From the NCBI GenBank assembly GCA_022360315.1, contig JAKSDA010000146.1, positions 1 through 42,774 of the forward strand: 42,774 bases of DNA, read 5' to 3'. The translations under genes were made by a program, and so were the position numbers. Of the stretch, positions 19,011 through 29,714 are shown piece after piece (within the stretch, counting starts at the first letter, position 1; each line of letters starts with the position of its first letter). The notes beneath the pieces were generated by a model, which was given only the letters and a program-made list of their open reading frames with translations, was not told where the DNA came from and ran no database searches. This DNA is from Pseudomonadota bacterium (GTDB lineage Bacteria; Myxococcota_A; Polyangia; Haliangiales; Haliangiaceae).

Positions 19011-19020
19011 ACCGACCATC

Positions 19021-19881
19021 ATGGATACCACAAATACGTACCACCTTCCCACCCTTGCTGTTGACCGCGTAATCCGGCTGGCACTCGAAGAGGATATCGG
19101 CCGAGGCGATCTTACCACCAACGCGTGTGTCCCCAAAGACGCCATCTGCGATGCATCGTTTGTCGGCCGAGAGTCACTCGTCTTCTGTGGTGGCAGCATA
19201 CTTGCTGCGGTCTATGCTCACCTGGATACCGAGGTATCCGTACAGGCAGAGGTTCGCGATGGCACGAAACTGGAGCCGGGTCAGGTGGCAGCCCATGTTC
19301 GCGGCCCTACCTCGGCTGTCCTCAGCGGAGAGCGAGTCGCGTTGAACCTGATCCAGCGGCTCAGCGGAACCGCGACCCTTACCCGTCAATACGTCGATGC
19401 GCTGCCCGAGGGGAGCAAGACCCGGATCACCGATACGCGCAAGACAACCCCCGGATTGCGCGCGCTGCAGCGATACGCGGTGCGCTGCGGGGGCGGTTAC
19501 AACCACCGCGAAGATCTATCGACGGCGGTTCTCATCAAGGACAACCACGTTGCTGCAGCGGGCGGCATTGGGCCAGCCATTGCCATGGCACGCGCCCATG
19601 CACCGCACACCTGCCGAATAGAGTGCGAGGTGGATACTCTCGAACAAATCGCCGAGGCATTAAAAGCGGGTGCCGATATCATCATGCTCGACAACTTCAG
19701 CCTGGAGTCGATGAAAACGGCGCTCGAAACAATCGGCGGCCGCGCGTTCGTCGAAGTATCGGGGGATGTCAAACCAGGTGACGTCACCGATATCGCCGCG
19801 CTGGGTGTCGATGCCATCAGCGTGGGTGCACTGACTCACTCTGCCCGCGCGTCCAATATCGGCCTTGACTGGCGCTCGTGA
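19021..19881 (+). CDS. nadC: Nicotinate-nucleotide pyrophosphorylase (carboxylating)
   Basis: 286 aa, the usual length of quinolinate phosphoribosyltransferase. It converts quinolinate and PRPP to nicotinate mononucleotide, CO2 and PPi in de novo NAD synthesis. Family marks: LEEDIGRGDLTTNA, SGTATLTRQYVDAL, RITDTRKTTPGLRALQRYAV with the following CGGGYNHREDL, LIKDNHVAAAGG, and near the C-terminus DIIMLDNFS and FVEVSGDVKP. ATG 19021 gives the right N-terminus; no strong ribosome binding site is visible. No nadA or nadB lies in the window. The 3' end overlaps by four bases with a truncated nucleotide kinase ORF, indicating an old operon. Confidence 0.95.
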   Translation: MDTTNTYHLPTLAVDRVIRLALEEDIGRGDLTTNACVPKDAICDASFVGRESLVFCGGSILAAVYAHLDTEVSVQAEVRDGTKLEPGQVAAHVRGPTSAVLSGERVALNLIQRLSGTATLTRQYVDALPEGSKTRITDTRKTTPGLRALQRYAVRCGGGYNHREDLSTAVLIKDNHVAAAGGIGPAIAMARAHAPHTCRIECEVDTLEQIAEALKAGADIIMLDNFSLESMKTALETIGGRAFVEVSGDVKPGDVTDIAALGVDAISVGALTHSARASNIGLDWRS

Positions 19882-20180
19882 GCGCTGTGATGGACCAGTT
19901 CAACGAGTTTCGCCGACTGGTCGAGCCCTTCAAGCTGTCTTTGCGACCTCACGGCCTTCCCGGACGGCCGATCACTCTGTCCGGCATTGATGGTAGCGGC
20001 AAGACGACCCTGCTTCGCATGCTCCGCGCTTATCTACACCGGCGCGGTCGCCCGTCGCACACCTTTGAGCTGCCGTCTCGGGCACTCAAGCCGATGCCCT
20101 TCTTCCGATTGTACAGCGTGAACCCGCATCGGGGCCGTTCATCGTTGGTCGCGCCTCGGCCAACGCGGCGGTGTGAATGA
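19878..20180 (+). pseudogene. Truncated thymidylate-kinase-like ORF
   Basis: 100 codons starting at a GTG that overlaps the nadC stop (gtga). A Walker A motif GIDGSGKTT (36-44) follows a PGRPITLS strand and leads into LLRMLRAYLHRRGR, as in dTMP kinase-like P-loop proteins. After about residue 85 the sequence becomes SSLVAPRPTRRCE and stops. The LID, the DR(Y/F) motif and the remaining ~120 residues of the family are missing. So the gene seems to have lost its 3' part; translation may still yield a non-functional peptide. The tight overlap with nadC shows it was once a working operon partner. Confidence 0.6.
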
Positions 20181-20196
20181 TCCGGGTTAGCCCGGA

Positions 20197-20700
20197 TTAG
20201 CCCGCAGTCAATTCACGGTAACAAACGGCTCCCTGGCCCGGGTTTTCGCTCACGCGGACTTCAATACCTTTAAGGTGGGCTGCACGCACGACGTCATCGA
20301 GTCGTTCGACCAACAGGTCACACAGGTGGAGAGCCAGTGGTTCCACCGCCACATTGTCGATCGGCAACAGGATGACATCACTGCGGGGAACCACATAACG
20401 CTCACCACAGAGCCGAAACTCGAACTCACCTTGTCGGTCCCGGACAATCTCGAAGTGAGGATTGCGCTCGGCCAGAAGCAGGTGCTCCTTCCAATTCTGG
20501 CACAATTCCAGGAGGGCCGTCTTGATGGGAGCAAATGGGACCATCTCGGCAAATGAGATGTCTGCTAGCTCGATGGCTGTACCAACGTAGTAATTATGAC
20601 CGTGTAGGCGCTCCTTGCTACCATCGGGAAACACGGTCATGTGGGCGCACGAAAACTTGAAGAGCTCTCTGGCGATCTCGATTCGATATCGGTCGGGCAC
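20197..20700 (-). CDS. 6-pyruvoyl-tetrahydropterin synthase / QueD family protein
   Basis: 167 aa. Zinc ligands are His20 (FKFSCAH) and His33 and His35 (RLHGHNYYVG). The PTPS/QueD fold continues with EMVPFAPIKTALLEL, DNVAVEPLALHLCDLLVERL and a terminal VRVSENPGQGAVCYREL. In QueD the catalytic Cys lies four residues before the first His of the HGH motif; here that position is Lys29. The Asp usual in the following strand is Pro. It may thus not do the standard queuosine reaction, or use Cys18 (FSCAH). It is longer than QueD by about 45 residues. ATG 20700 is the first start; no strong ribosome binding site. It is monocistronic, between two broken genes. Confidence 0.85.
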   Translation of the reverse strand: MPDRYRIEIARELFKFSCAHMTVFPDGSKERLHGHNYYVGTAIELADISFAEMVPFAPIKTALLELCQNWKEHLLLAERNPHFEIVRDRQGEFEFRLCGERYVVPRSDVILLPIDNVAVEPLALHLCDLLVERLDDVVRAAHLKGIEVRVSENPGQGAVCYRELTAG

Positions 20701-20784
20701 TGTACCGGGTTTATCAGATCCTCACTAGCTGTGGCAGCCGGCGCAGAGAACGAAATGCGCTGTTGATACAAAACCCGGTGAAGA

Positions 20785-21122
20785 TCAGCGATATGTCGAG
20801 AACATGGCGCTCATGCGCGTACCCTGACCATTGGTGAAATGGTCCATACAGGCATCGTCGGTGTAATCCATGAAATTGAAGATGGGATCGACGCCAGCTG
20901 TTCCGTTTGGTCACATCCTTGCCGGCCAGATAGAACGAGAAACCGTGGCCAGCATAGGCGGCGTTGAGCACGTCGATCTGAGTGGCAATCTGCCCATCCG
21001 AGACTCTGCCTCTTCCTCTCTTGTTGGTGATCACGTGGAAATAGACCGGAATGCTGGTAGCGGCCTTGGCCACCCCGCGTTCTAAAGCGAGTCGCCAATA
21101 CAGCCAGAAATAACTTCGTCAT
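20785..21122 (-). pseudogene. M43 (pappalysin-type) metalloprotease fossil
   Basis: On the minus strand the fragment begins with a signal-peptide-like MTKLFLAVLA in one frame, then in the next frame IPVYFHVITNKRGRGRVSDG and QIATQIDVLNAAYAG with GFSFYLAGKDVTKRNSW, and in a third frame NFMDYTDDACMDHFTNGQGT followed by RMSAMFSTYR and a stop at 20785-20787. These are the beginning and the end of M43 cytophagalysin-like proteases. The middle, which would carry the HExxHxxGxxH zinc site, is missing. At least one frameshift and one internal deletion are needed to explain it, so no active protease can be made. Confidence 0.7.
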
Positions 21123-21232
21123 TCTATTCTGTCTTTTCTATTTTGCCTCTTTGAGATCGATTAATAGAGCGACATCATGCTCACCATATTTCTACAATCA
21201 TTAAAATCGTGTAATGCCAATATGATATAGTG

Positions 21233-21340
21233 CAGAATACGGAACCATCCCGGGCAGTCTCGACGATCGTCCCGGCACCCCGACCGGGGGTATCGGCATG
21301 ATCTCCTGGTGCCAAGCTCTGCCTGGCACCAGGACCCCCG
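21233..21340 (+). ncRNA. Candidate structured RNA or large hairpin element
   Basis: The segment 21249-21340 has nested complementarity: ccggg/cccgg (~21250-21275) around the palindrome gacgatcgtc (21262-21271), then ggggg (21286-21290) with ccccc (21335-21339), enclosing the perfect hairpin cctggtgcca (21305-21314) / tggcaccagg (21324-21333). The upstream bases are AT-rich and hold a tatgat at 21221-21226 that could be a -10 box, with no good -35. No T-run follows. No coding frame fits. It could be a small regulatory RNA, a leader, or a palindromic repeat. The rest of 21123-21615 holds no gene. Confidence 0.4.
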
Positions 21341-21615
21341 CCATGGTCATCTCATTTCACGCACATGGCCGCAATTGTAGACGAAAATCGTACGCCCCCT
21401 TGCTATTCCGGTAATATCTTGAAATTAAATACTTATCTACGGTGGTATTGCACCGGCCGGAGTAATTGCAAGACAGCAGACGTTGTTCGGACCGGACATA
21501 CATGACCGGCGCGATGTGCGGTCTGAACTTTTCGCATTACAGGATTGGCCCGACCGTAACGTGCTGTGGTAGATATGGGCGGTAAGATCAACTGCTGACT
21601 CGTTAGGAAACACTC

Positions 21616-23550
21616 ATGGAGGGGCTTGTATTTGGGCGATATCGGATAACCGAACGGCTGGGCGAGGGCGGGATGGCCGAAGTTTGGACCGCCAAGCACG
21701 AGATCATGGACCGATATGCAGCGGTCAAGCTCCTCCTGCCCGAGATGTCTGCGCAGAAGGAAATGGTCCAGCGCTTTTTTAATGAGGCGCAGGCCGCGGC
21801 ACGAATCGAGCATCCTGGTACGGTCGAGATATTTGATGTTGGTTTTGCGCCGGACGGTCGGGCGTATCTCGTCATGGAAATTCTGCCGGGTGAGACTCTG
21901 CAATCGCGTCTCGAGCGCAAGGGTACGCTGGGGCTGGAACCGACGACCTTGTTGATCCGACAACTTGCCGGTGTGATGGACGCTGCCCATGAGCAAGGGA
22001 TCGTTCATCGCGATCTAAAACCCGAGAATTTGTTCATCGTGCCCGATCCCGATGTCACGGGGGGCGAACGGGTCAAAGTCCTCGACTTTGGCCTGGCCAA
22101 GCTCGCCCGGGGCGCCGGTTCCGTATTTACTGCGCAGGGGGCAATTTTTGGTACACCGGCCTATATGGCGCCGGAGCAATGCCGTGACTCTGGCAGTGTC
22201 GATAAGCGCGCCGACCTCTACGCGATCGGCTGTATTTTCTTTCGCTGTCTGTGCGGTCACCCACCATTTGGAACCGGCGGAATCAATGTGATGCGCGCCC
22301 AGGTGACCAAACAGCCACCGCGGCCGCGGCGAATCAAGCCCGAGGTTCCGCTCGAAATCGAAGCGCTGATTCTGCAACTTTTGGAAAAGCAGCCATGCGA
22401 CCGCGTGCAGTCATGCAAGGAGCTGATCGAACTGCTCGATGCTGAGAACCCGACGTTGCCAGAGATTGTCAACAATGGAGCCACTCTGCCGCCCGGCGAA
22501 ACCTCCTCGCAGTCCGGCCACGCCGCTGAACTCCACTCTTCCTCGCATAACACGTCGGAGGACGAGCAAACAACCCTGCCGCGCATAAGCCGACCGAGAA
22601 CAAAGCAGCCGCCAGAGGAGAACGAGACCACTCTGCCTTACTATGGGAAAATCCAGACACTCCGGCCGACCGCCGGACCAGAGAGGCCCACACTCCTCGA
22701 GGTGGTAACGCCTCGACACAGTGCGACGCCTGCGCCTGCGGCCGAATTACCAGCTGCGCTTGCGCAGCCGGCAGTAGTACCTGGGCAAAAACCATCTGCC
22801 GGTAATCGGGTCTGGAATGACGGCACCGCGAAGCCAAATTCACATCAGGTTTATCCCACGCCGTACGCGCCGAGAAAACGGCGGCTGTATTTGGGGGTTG
22901 CGGCGGTATTATTCGCCGCGGCCAGCGGGTTTGCTGTACTGAGCGAAATCGGCGGCGAACCCGACACAGAGTCGATTCCGATCGGCACATCCGGCGATGG
23001 TTCGACTACCCAGATCGCACCGCAAGGCGTGCAATTCGACGGTGGACAGGTGCAATTCGACGGTGGACAGGTGCAATTCGGCGGTGGACGCGTGCAACTC
23101 GCCAGCGAACGCCAGGACCAGACCCAACCTACTGGCGACCAAAGCCGGCCTGTGGACCAACCTGAGCCAGCAGATCGTACCCCGCCAGTTGTGAAAAACA
23201 GCCCAAGGCCAGCCGATAAAGTCTCGGCCAAGACCGCTCCCCCTGTCAAAACCAGCCCAGATCACGAGCGGACTCACCGGGTGATGTCGCGGACAGCAAC
23301 ACAGTATTTTGGCGAAATCCGTACTGCCTATCGGACAGAGCAGTTCGCCCAGGTAAGCAAAATCTGCAAAAAAGCCCGCGGGGCGATCAACAGAGACCGC
23401 TCTGTGCTAGCGCTTTGTGCTATTGCAGCATGCAGACAAAACAAGCCTTTCACTGCAAAACAGTTCATGCGCAAGCTGCCCGAGGCGAATCGAACCGGAG
23501 TATTACAGAGCTGCTTGAAGGTGGGAGTCGATCTGACTCCTGCTCGATAG
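21616..23550 (+). CDS. Membrane-anchored Ser/Thr protein kinase
   Basis: 644 aa. Cytosolic kinase domain ~8-275: GEGGMAEV (16-23), Lys38 (AAVKLL), HRDLKPEN (131-138), DFG with D157, [11 protein letters not shown] Thr/Pro-rich linker of about 140 residues follows with several ETTLP / ATLPP motifs, candidates for autophosphorylation. One transmembrane helix (~422-442) precedes an extracytoplasmic part with three and a half copies of VQFDGGQ. The last ~90 residues ([20 protein letters not shown]) look like a TPR-type or helical domain. The start is the first ATG, about 8 bases after ttagg. It converges on the caspase operon with 54 bases between stops. Confidence 0.93.
   Translation: MEGLVFGRYRITERLGEGGMAEVWTAKHEIMDRYAAVKLLLPEMSAQKEMVQRFFNEAQAAARIEHPGTVEIFDVGFAPDGRAYLVMEILPGETLQSRLERKGTLGLEPTTLLIRQLAGVMDAAHEQGIVHRDLKPENLFIVPDPDVTGGERVKVLDFGLAKLARGAGSVFTAQGAIFGTPAYMAPEQCRDSGSVDKRADLYAIGCIFFRCLCGHPPFGTGGINVMRAQVTKQPPRPRRIKPEVPLEIEALILQLLEKQPCDRVQSCKELIELLDAENPTLPEIVNNGATLPPGETSSQSGHAAELHSSSHNTSEDEQTTLPRISRPRTKQPPEENETTLPYYGKIQTLRPTAGPERPTLLEVVTPRHSATPAPAAELPAALAQPAVVPGQKPSAGNRVWNDGTAKPNSHQVYPTPYAPRKRRLYLGVAAVLFAAASGFAVLSEIGGEPDTESIPIGTSGDGSTTQIAPQGVQFDGGQVQFDGGQVQFGGGRVQLASERQDQTQPTGDQSRPVDQPEPADRTPPVVKNSPRPADKVSAKTAPPVKTSPDHERTHRVMSRTATQYFGEIRTAYRTEQFAQVSKICKKARGAINRDRSVLALCAIAACRQNKPFTAKQFMRKLPEANRTGVLQSCLKVGVDLTPAR
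23029..23100 (+). repeat. 21-bp in-frame tandem repeats in the kinase
   Basis: Units 23029-23049 and 23050-23070 are identical (gtgcaattcgacggtggaca + g), unit 3 (23071-23091) differs slightly, and a partial fourth follows. They encode VQFDGGQ copies in the extracytoplasmic linker. Near-identical DNA indicates recent expansion and a possibly length-variable site. Confidence 0.85.
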
Positions 23551-23604
23551 GGCTGCGATTGGTTTGCTCGGCGTCGCGTCGAACATGCACTCGAGTGTTC
23601 GGGA

Positions 23605-25965
23605 TCAATACGATATGCCGGCGAAGAGTCCGGGTGATAGGCGTACCACGACGTCGTCTCGTTCGTACACGTTACTCTCCAGCGGGGTGAGTTTGGTCCC
23701 GCCCTTGCCGTCGAAAGCCGTGACTGCACTCAGCGAGGCACCGGCAAACAACGAGAGCTCATCAAAAACCGGAAAGCCGACCATGGCGCGCAGCTCGGTG
23801 AGCATATCGTTCTTGGTTTCTCTAAAATTGTAATCGAAGATACCATAGTTGGCCAAATCGACGTCGAAATAATAACCGGCCCGCCGGGTATGTACTCCGA
23901 GGCCCAGACCGGCCATGAAGAGGTCATCGTGGCTGCGTATGGCAGCCAGTGTATAAAAATACGGCGTGCCGAATTTGAATCCGACACTCACAGGGGCAAT
24001 GTCACTCGACCATACTTCGAGTGCCCGATGGCCGTCTTTCACCAGGGTCACCAGGCCAACAGGAATCCCCTCGTGTTGCTCGGCGACATTGACCAGTCCG
24101 AATTGCACTCCACTAACGCGTCTGGCGATATTGATCAGTCCGAGTTGTAGACCATCGACATAAGAGCCGATATTGATCAGGCCAATCTGGGTGCCACTGA
24201 CATCGCCATTGGCAACATTGGTGATCCCACCGATTTGCCCACCGCGTACATTGCCGCGGGCGACATTCGCGATACCAGCGATCTGCCAGCCGCGCAGGCC
24301 ACCGCCGGTGATATTGGCGATACCAGCAACTTGACCGCCACGGGTAAAACCACCATTCCAATTGCTGATTCCGGCGAACTGTATACCGTGTACATGATCA
24401 CTGTTGAAATTGCCGATACCGGCGATCTGAGTACCGCGGACATAGCCGGCGTTGATGTTGCCGATACCGGCGATCTGGACTGCTCTGCCATAGCCGCCAT
24501 TGATATTGCTGATCCCGGCGATCTGAGTACCCGACACATGACTACCATTCCAGTTGCCAATGCCTGCGATCTGTATACCGCTCACATAGCCGGAGTTGAT
24601 ATTGCCCAGGCCAGCTATCTGGGCAGCACGGACATTGCCGCCGCCGAAATTACCCAGGCCGGCGATCTGCATTCCATCGATATCGCCCTTGCGGATGTTG
24701 ACCAGGCCACCGAACTCGATTCCATTGAGTCGATCGCCAACCCCAACCAGCAGGTTGAGCGACACTCGGTTGGTGGTGATGCGCCCCAACGAGGTCGACA
24801 CACCCGGTACAAACGTGACGGTCAGCGGTACGTAGTTCGCACTGCGGCTGCCAGGTGCGGAATCACTGCCCGGGATAGTTCCACCGCGAGCCACGGTGGC
24901 CTCGCTGCTAATGGCCTGGAAATGCTTTGCGGTGAGGGTCACGGGCTGGCCACTATCGAGCGAAACCGTGGCGCCAAACAGACGATCACCCTGTTCGAGA
25001 AACACCTGGTAGGACTCTGGCCCGAGGCCAATAGTCACCAGAGTGCCGGAAGATTTGCGCATCTCGAGGACCAGGCGCCCCGATGCATCGCGGATGAACA
25101 CCCGACCGGTAATGTCTTTGGCTAGATGCAACGACGCGTTGGTCATGCGCAAATCGGTCATGACCACGTCGCCAGTTCCGACCAGATGCATATCGTAAGC
25201 CGGGTGCTGGGGGCCGTATTTGGTCGCCTGGGTACGCGCCACTGTCTCGTTGAAGGCGAATTGATACGCTTCGCTGAGAGTGACCCGATTGTCGCCATTG
25301 CTATCGGCTGCACCGCGCAGCCCCGAAACCAGATAGTGGGTGAAGAACGAGGCCTCGATACGATCCGACTCCTGGGCCGCTTCGTCGGCTGAGCTGGACG
25401 ACAGAAACGCGTGGCCACGAACTTTGCTGGATTCATCGATCACAAAGGCGGGCCGTTTGATCCCACCCTTGGTCCGGGTAAACGCACCCGAGGCGCAGGA
25501 GTCGAGAATCGCTATCTTGACGTCGGCCGGCATTCGACGCAGCTGCTGGCGCAAATCGGGATAGCTGTAGCGTTTGCCGGACAGGAGCAGACCTTGCTCG
25601 TCGGAATGCCCCGAATAGTAGACCAGCAGTTCGATCCGCTGATGCTGGCGACGGGTCTTGGACAGCTTGCGCTGTATCGCGGCAAACCTGGTATTGATCT
25701 GGCGGCTATCGGGATCGAGCAACAACTCGATGTCGGTGGCTGCCACGCCGCCGAGCTCGCGCACCACCCTGGCCATGGAGCGGGCGTCGCTATGGGCGTA
25801 GTGCAGTTTGACCCGGTCGGTACCGCCATCGTTGGCACCGATGATAAGGGCAAAGCGGCGCAGCGCTGTATCGACCGAGGACATGGTTTGCGCCGCTGCA
25901 GGGGGGGCCACAGCGAACATGCACAACATCGCGGCCAAAGCCATCACTCCAGCAAAACGTCTCAT
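23605..25965 (-). CDS. Secreted caspase-fold protease with surface-repeat beta domain
   Basis: 786 aa from ATG 25965. Signal peptide MRRFAGVMALAAMLCMFAVA ending PPAAA. Peptidase C14 (caspase) domain ~36-265 with His120 (YYSGHSDE) and Cys157 (LDSCASGA), both present. An EF-hand-like DSNGDNRVTLSE (221-232) lies in the same domain. After ~400 come about ten 16-residue repeats and three shorter ones (431-632), consensus QIAGIGNxNxGxVxG, then a C-terminal region ending with aromatic-rich strands and Gly/Tyr that could be a beta-barrel. The repeats resemble Leptospira-type LA_2272 surface repeats. The start overlaps the anti-sigma stop as TGATG. It is the effector gene of a sigma/anti-sigma operon. 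Cleavage specificity and target are unknown. Confidence 0.92.
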   Translation of the reverse strand: MRRFAGVMALAAMLCMFAVAPPAAAQTMSSVDTALRRFALIIGANDGGTDRVKLHYAHSDARSMARVVRELGGVAATDIELLLDPDSRQINTRFAAIQRKLSKTRRQHQRIELLVYYSGHSDEQGLLLSGKRYSYPDLRQQLRRMPADVKIAILDSCASGAFTRTKGGIKRPAFVIDESSKVRGHAFLSSSSADEAAQESDRIEASFFTHYLVSGLRGAADSNGDNRVTLSEAYQFAFNETVARTQATKYGPQHPAYDMHLVGTGDVVMTDLRMTNASLHLAKDITGRVFIRDASGRLVLEMRKSSGTLVTIGLGPESYQVFLEQGDRLFGATVSLDSGQPVTLTAKHFQAISSEATVARGGTIPGSDSAPGSRSANYVPLTVTFVPGVSTSLGRITTNRVSLNLLVGVGDRLNGIEFGGLVNIRKGDIDGMQIAGLGNFGGGNVRAAQIAGLGNINSGYVSGIQIAGIGNWNGSHVSGTQIAGISNINGGYGRAVQIAGIGNINAGYVRGTQIAGIGNFNSDHVHGIQFAGISNWNGGFTRGGQVAGIANITGGGLRGWQIAGIANVARGNVRGGQIGGITNVANGDVSGTQIGLINIGSYVDGLQLGLINIARRVSGVQFGLVNVAEQHEGIPVGLVTLVKDGHRALEVWSSDIAPVSVGFKFGTPYFYTLAAIRSHDDLFMAGLGLGVHTRRAGYYFDVDLANYGIFDYNFRETKNDMLTELRAMVGFPVFDELSLFAGASLSAVTAFDGKGGTKLTPLESNVYERDDVVVRLSPGLFAGISY

Positions 25966-26852
25966 CAGTTGTCCTCTTTGTCGAGAAGGAACGACCACTG
26001 GTACATGTCACTGGCGAGGTCGAGACTCGCCGTGCGTACTCGTTTGGGCTCTGGGTTTATTTTTTTGGCTAATTCACGGGCACTGCTCATGATCAGGTTA
26101 ACATCCACGGGGCGCTGCGATGTGATGAAAAAGAATCGCTCGAACCCCGGAGCATCGTCCAGCTCATAGGAATATTTGAGCTTGACCTTGCCGCTGACCT
26201 CGAGGAGGGTGGCCGCATTTTCCGTATCGGGATAGTGCAAGGTGACTTCGCCGCGGCCGTCGATGGATAGGATGACGCCGTGCCGGTAGCCGGACGAACG
26301 GTACGAGATCTGGATCAGATCGCCGACCTGGGCGACTGATTTGCGGTCGAGCGGTTCTATCGATTCGCCGCGTTTGCGGTGCAGGATGAGGAGAGGATCG
26401 CCGATAAGGACAGGATCGCCCTTGCGCCGGACGTCCTCGGTCGGGGTCGGGAGTGGGCCGACCGTGTTGCCTGACACCGCTGTCCCCGGCGGGGATTTAT
26501 CGTGCTTGCCGGAATCGCTCACAAATACGAAGAGAGCCAGCGCACCGGCCGCGGCCACAGCGGTGCTGGCAAACATCCATCGCTGCAGCGGCGAGCGGCG
26601 AGATCGATTGGATTCGGCAGAGGACTCGGCCGCGCGGGCGATTCGGTGGCGCCGTTCGATCTCCTGTACCGCTTGCTCGGGTGGCACTGCGGCGAGGATT
26701 TCTCGATTGGACTCGCGCAGCTCGTCTAGCCGTACCGCGGTGTCTGGATCCCCAGCCAGGTGCTGCGCGACGTCGTTTCGGTGCTCACCGGGAATCTCAT
26801 CGAGTAGAGCCCGCTCGAGCAGCCAGTCGGGTATGCGGTCTCGATCAGCCAC
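25965..26852 (-). CDS. Single-pass anti-sigma-like membrane protein
   Basis: 295 aa from GTG 26852, whose G is shared with the TAG of the ECF gene. The cytosolic N-terminus (~1-90) carries WLLERALLDEIPGEHRNDVA and a helix-rich segment without a clear HxxxCxxC zinc motif. A transmembrane helix follows at ~93-112. The extracytoplasmic part (~130-295) has a beta-rich domain (VGDLIQISYRSSGYRHGVIL, DGRGEVTLHYPD, FFFITSQRPVDV) resembling the DUF4384-type domains found with caspases. Role as anti-sigma is inferred from position, topology and overlap with the ECF gene. The outer domain probably senses the envelope or the caspase. Confidence 0.8.
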   Translation of the reverse strand: MADRDRIPDWLLERALLDEIPGEHRNDVAQHLAGDPDTAVRLDELRESNREILAAVPPEQAVQEIERRHRIARAAESSAESNRSRRSPLQRWMFASTAVAAAGALALFVFVSDSGKHDKSPPGTAVSGNTVGPLPTPTEDVRRKGDPVLIGDPLLILHRKRGESIEPLDRKSVAQVGDLIQISYRSSGYRHGVILSIDGRGEVTLHYPDTENAATLLEVSGKVKLKYSYELDDAPGFERFFFITSQRPVDVNLIMSSARELAKKINPEPKRVRTASLDLASDMYQWSFLLDKEDN

Positions 26853-27331
26853 TAGACTGCCTCCAGTTCGTGTAATTGGCTGCGCAAGCTGCGCAGCCGT
26901 TTGCGCACACCGGACACCGACAGCCCCACCTCTCCAGCGACTTCTTCCAGAGTCATGCCATCGTGCAGGTGTAGGACTGCGATTGTCTTGGTCGATTCTT
27001 TTTGTCCGCGAAACAGCCGATCGAGCACCGCTCGCGCTGTGGATTGAGCTTCGGGATCGCCGACGTGGGCTATGCGCTGCAGCAGATCGTCATCGCGAGT
27101 TTCAGGCCGTCGACTATCGGCGCGAATTTTGTTGAGACACACATTGGTAGCGATGCGAAACAACAAACTCGACGGTGCTGTCCCATGCAGCCGGTCTTCG
27201 TGCATGAGCAGACGCACAAAAACATCGTGCATAGCATCGCGGGCTTTTTCTTCGTCTTTGAGCATGTGCCGACACCGGCGTAACACCATCGGACCGTACT
27301 TCCGGTAATAGGTCTCGGTATCGATGGCCAC
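26852..27331 (-). CDS. ECF-type RNA polymerase sigma factor
   Basis: 159 aa from GTG 27331. Region 2 (~8-75): YYRKYGPMVLRRCRHMLKD, EEKARDAMHDVFVRLL, LLFRIATNVCLNKIR. Region 4 (~105-155): FRGQKESTKTIAVLHLHDGM, TLEEVAGEVGLSVSGVRKRL. The start is placed at the GTG (RDV-AID) preceded by aggaac; the frame is open to an ATG at 27400, with a poor site before it. The gene overlaps the anti-sigma-like gene by one base and heads the three-gene operon. The 260-base spacer 27332-27618 ahead of it shows no gene; no autoregulatory promoter could be assigned. Confidence 0.9.
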   Translation of the reverse strand: MAIDTETYYRKYGPMVLRRCRHMLKDEEKARDAMHDVFVRLLMHEDRLHGTAPSSLLFRIATNVCLNKIRADSRRPETRDDDLLQRIAHVGDPEAQSTARAVLDRLFRGQKESTKTIAVLHLHDGMTLEEVAGEVGLSVSGVRKRLRSLRSQLHELEAV

Positions 27332-27618
27332 GTCTCGAGTGTTCCTCTTGCCTTTGTACTCTTCCTGAACACCAGCCCGCCGGCGAACTGTCACCGCCAT
27401 TCAAAAGAACCAGAAAAGCTCAACAAAATCAAATTATTATAACAGGTCGACAGGCAGACTCGAGAGCGGGGATGACGACCTACGTCCGGCGCGGAATGTC
27501 CATACAGAGCAGAGCGGCCGGCCAATCGATTGGAAAGGCGATGAAGAAAATGATGGGAGGGAAGTCAGGTGGGCGATCGAGGGCGGATCGTCTACGCTGG
27601 CTCGACGCGGGAAGCAGG

Positions 27619-27644
27619 AAAAGGCCGGACCCGGATGCGGCCTT
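27619..27644 (-). terminator. Rho-independent terminator of groESL
   Basis: On the minus strand, just after the groEL stop (27660), aaggccg pairs with cggcctt across a loop catccgggtc (27619-27644), followed by tttt. Placement and form fit a factor-independent terminator for the chaperonin operon. Confidence 0.75.
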
Positions 27645-27659
27645 CCTGAAGGTAGCTAG

Positions 27660-29312
<1,653 letters not shown>

Positions 29313-29364
29313 GTCGTTGGTCCTTTGCGCCGTTTCGCGGTCCTCTACACTGGTTTCTCGGTGA

Positions 29365-29655
29365 CTATTTCTCGATGATGCCGAGAACTTCGTCCTCGCG
29401 CAGAATCAGGTGCTCGATACCGTCGAGTTTGATCTCGGTCCCGGCGTACTTGCCAAATAACACCCGATCGCCCTTCTGGACGTCGAGAGCGACAAGCGTG
29501 CCATCGTCGAGGCGCTTGCCCGACCCAACAGCAGTAACCTCACCCTCCAGAGGGCGCTCCTTGGCACTATCCGGGATGATGATCCCCCCCTTGGTCTTTT
29601 CTTCCTCGTCGACACGACGTACGACGAGCCGGTCTTGAAGTGGACGGATCTTCAT
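29365..29655 (-). CDS. groES: Co-chaperonin GroES
   Basis: 96 aa, normal length. It begins [15 protein letters not shown], has the mobile loop [16 protein letters not shown], and the terminal part [16 protein letters not shown] 29655 with aaggaac upstream fixes the start; the open frame upstream to 29721 runs through the CIRCE region and is not coding. It is the lid of the GroEL cage. First gene of the groESL operon. Confidence 0.97.
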   Translation of the reverse strand: MKIRPLQDRLVVRRVDEEEKTKGGIIIPDSAKERPLEGEVTAVGSGKRLDDGTLVALDVQKGDRVLFGKYAGTEIKLDGIEHLILREDEVLGIIEK

Positions 29656-29714
29656 GATCGTTCCTTGTTGGTTTGTGATTTTCGTCAGTGATTCAAAAGT
29701 GAGCAGGCACTTTG

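Noticed and set aside
24235..25125. 296-codon ORF opposite the caspase repeats
   Set aside because: Its ADTGDLS-type repeats simply mirror the 16-residue caspase repeats on the other strand.
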